Origin: Verrucomicrobiaceae bacterium
GTDB lineage: Bacteria > Verrucomicrobiota > Verrucomicrobiia > Verrucomicrobiales > Verrucomicrobiaceae
Assembly: GCA_947471905.1 (NCBI GenBank)
Contig: CANIZT010000004.1
Location: 1 to 43,981 of the forward strand
Length of the DNA: 43,981 nt
Reading direction: 5' to 3'
The position numbers were made by a program, and so were the translations under genes. Below, piece after piece: positions 43,255 through 43,981 of the stretch. The notes under the pieces are model-generated. The model searched no databases, was not told the DNA's origin, and was given only the letters and a program-made list of their open reading frames with translations. Position 1 is the stretch's first letter. Every line of letters begins with the position of its first letter.

Positions 43255-43981
43255 GTGCCACTGCCCTCGACCAGCGAAGTGATCGACACTTTCCAAAAGC
43301 TGCCCTCCAGCACCTTGGTGACGTGGGGAACCATCGGCCTCATGTGCTTTGCGGCTGGCATCGCTTTTGTGAAAGGCGTGATGCAGCAGATCATGAGCGT
43401 GCTGACTTTCGCCATCTCGGTGGGAGCGGGTTATTATGTGTTTCGGCATCGGGGGCCGATCTTTGGTGCTTCTGGCATCAGTACGGACCATCTCTTGATA
43501 CTCTGCGTTGGTGCTGGACTGCTGACTTACTTTGTATGCCGAAAAGGCCTGCTGCTCCTCGCTGGGTTTGGCTTTCTAAAACTCGCTGGTGGTATGAACG
43601 GCTGGAAGGGCATGCTTATGAGCTTCCTGCCCTCGGGCGCATTGCTCTGGATCGGTAGCTTGGTGCTGCGGCTGCTAGGCAATCTCGAAGGCATGGAAAG
43701 CGCTGCCGAGATGATGAAAAAGGGCGGCGCACTGGAGAGTCAGGCCAAATCCTTCCTGCACAGTCTCAGCCAACGCATGGATGGCACGCCCTTCGGCAAA
43801 CTCTCCTCCAAGTTTGATCCTTATGACCTCAAGGCCACTGCCAATCTCGCGCGGCTACTCATCCTGTGGCCCGAAGGCAGCATGTGGCAGCGCCTCGCTG
43901 CACAAAGCCCCGCGACAGCTAATGCGCTCAATCATCCGCTCATCGCAGCCCTCGGCAACGATCCCGAGGTGCGCAAAGCCA
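43255..43981 (+). CDS. CvpA-like membrane protein, cut by the window end
   Basis: At least 242 codons are open from GTG 43255 to the edge; no upstream ATG or GTG is in frame. The visible part begins VPLPSTSEVIDTFQKLPSSTLV, then several hydrophobic segments (TIGLMCFAAGIAFVKGVMQQIMS, VGAGYYVFRHRGPIFGASG, LLILCVGAGLLTYFVCRKG, LLLLAGFGFLKLAGG, GALLWIGSLVLRLLG), followed by a soluble C-terminal region with FGKLSSKFDPYDLKATANLARLLI. The first helices resemble CvpA-family proteins, but this is tentative. A function is not assigned. Confidence 0.6.
   Translation, partial: MPLPSTSEVIDTFQKLPSSTLVTWGTIGLMCFAAGIAFVKGVMQQIMSVLTFAISVGAGYYVFRHRGPIFGASGISTDHLLILCVGAGLLTYFVCRKGLLLLAGFGFLKLAGGMNGWKGMLMSFLPSGALLWIGSLVLRLLGNLEGMESAAEMMKKGGALESQAKSFLHSLSQRMDGTPFGKLSSKFDPYDLKATANLARLLILWPEGSMWQRLAAQSPATANALNHPLIAALGNDPEVRKA

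Noticed and set aside
1-43981. CRISPR array, insertion sequence, prophage or integron
   Set aside because: No regularly spaced repeats, transposase, integrase or phage structural genes, and no terminal inverted repeats were seen in the window.

Overview
The window looks like a piece of a Verrucomicrobiota chromosome, probably Verrucomicrobiaceae/Prosthecobacter-like; this is inferred from gene content, no 16S is present. The signs are a DUF1553-type protein end next to a cytochrome/WD40 giant protein and a Tat-exported Gfo/Idh/MocA oxidoreductase, further MNRR..FL Tat leaders on sugar-metabolism proteins, small planctomycete-type cytochromes, high GC, and mostly absent Shine-Dalgarno sequences. 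No insertion sequence, prophage, CRISPR array or rRNA was seen.

Layout. 1-5.4 kb: exported catabolic set (DUF1553 end, cytochrome/WD40/PPC protein, Tat oxidoreductase). 5.5-10.8 kb: zinc-ribbon mini-protein, GH71/99-like hydrolase (minus), RidA, MiaB, an FHA-class III cyclase (minus), and a membrane-anchored unknown. 10.9-18.4 kb: dnaE, a SanA-like protein (minus), a short RlmB-type methyltransferase, an exported intradiol dioxygenase with a small cytochrome (minus), and a MazG-like pyrophosphohydrolase overlapping a divergent RsmH paralogue. 18.5-23.6 kb: a LamG/TIM-barrel exported protein, tRNA-Val(UAC) (minus), a Tat-exported sugar isomerase-like protein (minus), and a Lys/Ala/Pro-rich protein (minus).

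23.6-36.3 kb is the core of the window: a division and cell wall (dcw) operon, rsmH-ftsL-ftsI-murE-murF-mraY-murD-[LysM membrane protein]-ftsW-murG, preceded by a ~670-base gene-free leader region. Most of the junctions are 4-base start/stop overlaps. It makes UDP-MurNAc-pentapeptide (MurD, MurE, MurF), lipid I (MraY), lipid II (MurG), and polymerises and crosslinks it at the septum (FtsW, FtsI, FtsL). A bitopic protein with two LysM domains sits where no classical dcw member is found. murC, murB, ddl, ftsQ, ftsA, ftsZ and mraZ are not in the window.

36.4-44 kb: an aldo/keto-reductase-like protein that seems to lack two tetrad residues, nadB, an exported RlpA-like (double-psi beta-barrel) protein, a lone Hsp70 (minus), trpD, and the start of a CvpA-like membrane protein cut by the window end.

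Most of this is ordinary housekeeping plus exported catabolism. The places that deserve a second look are the dcw leader, the dcw LysM protein, the second RsmH, the degenerate AKR and the RlpA-like protein.
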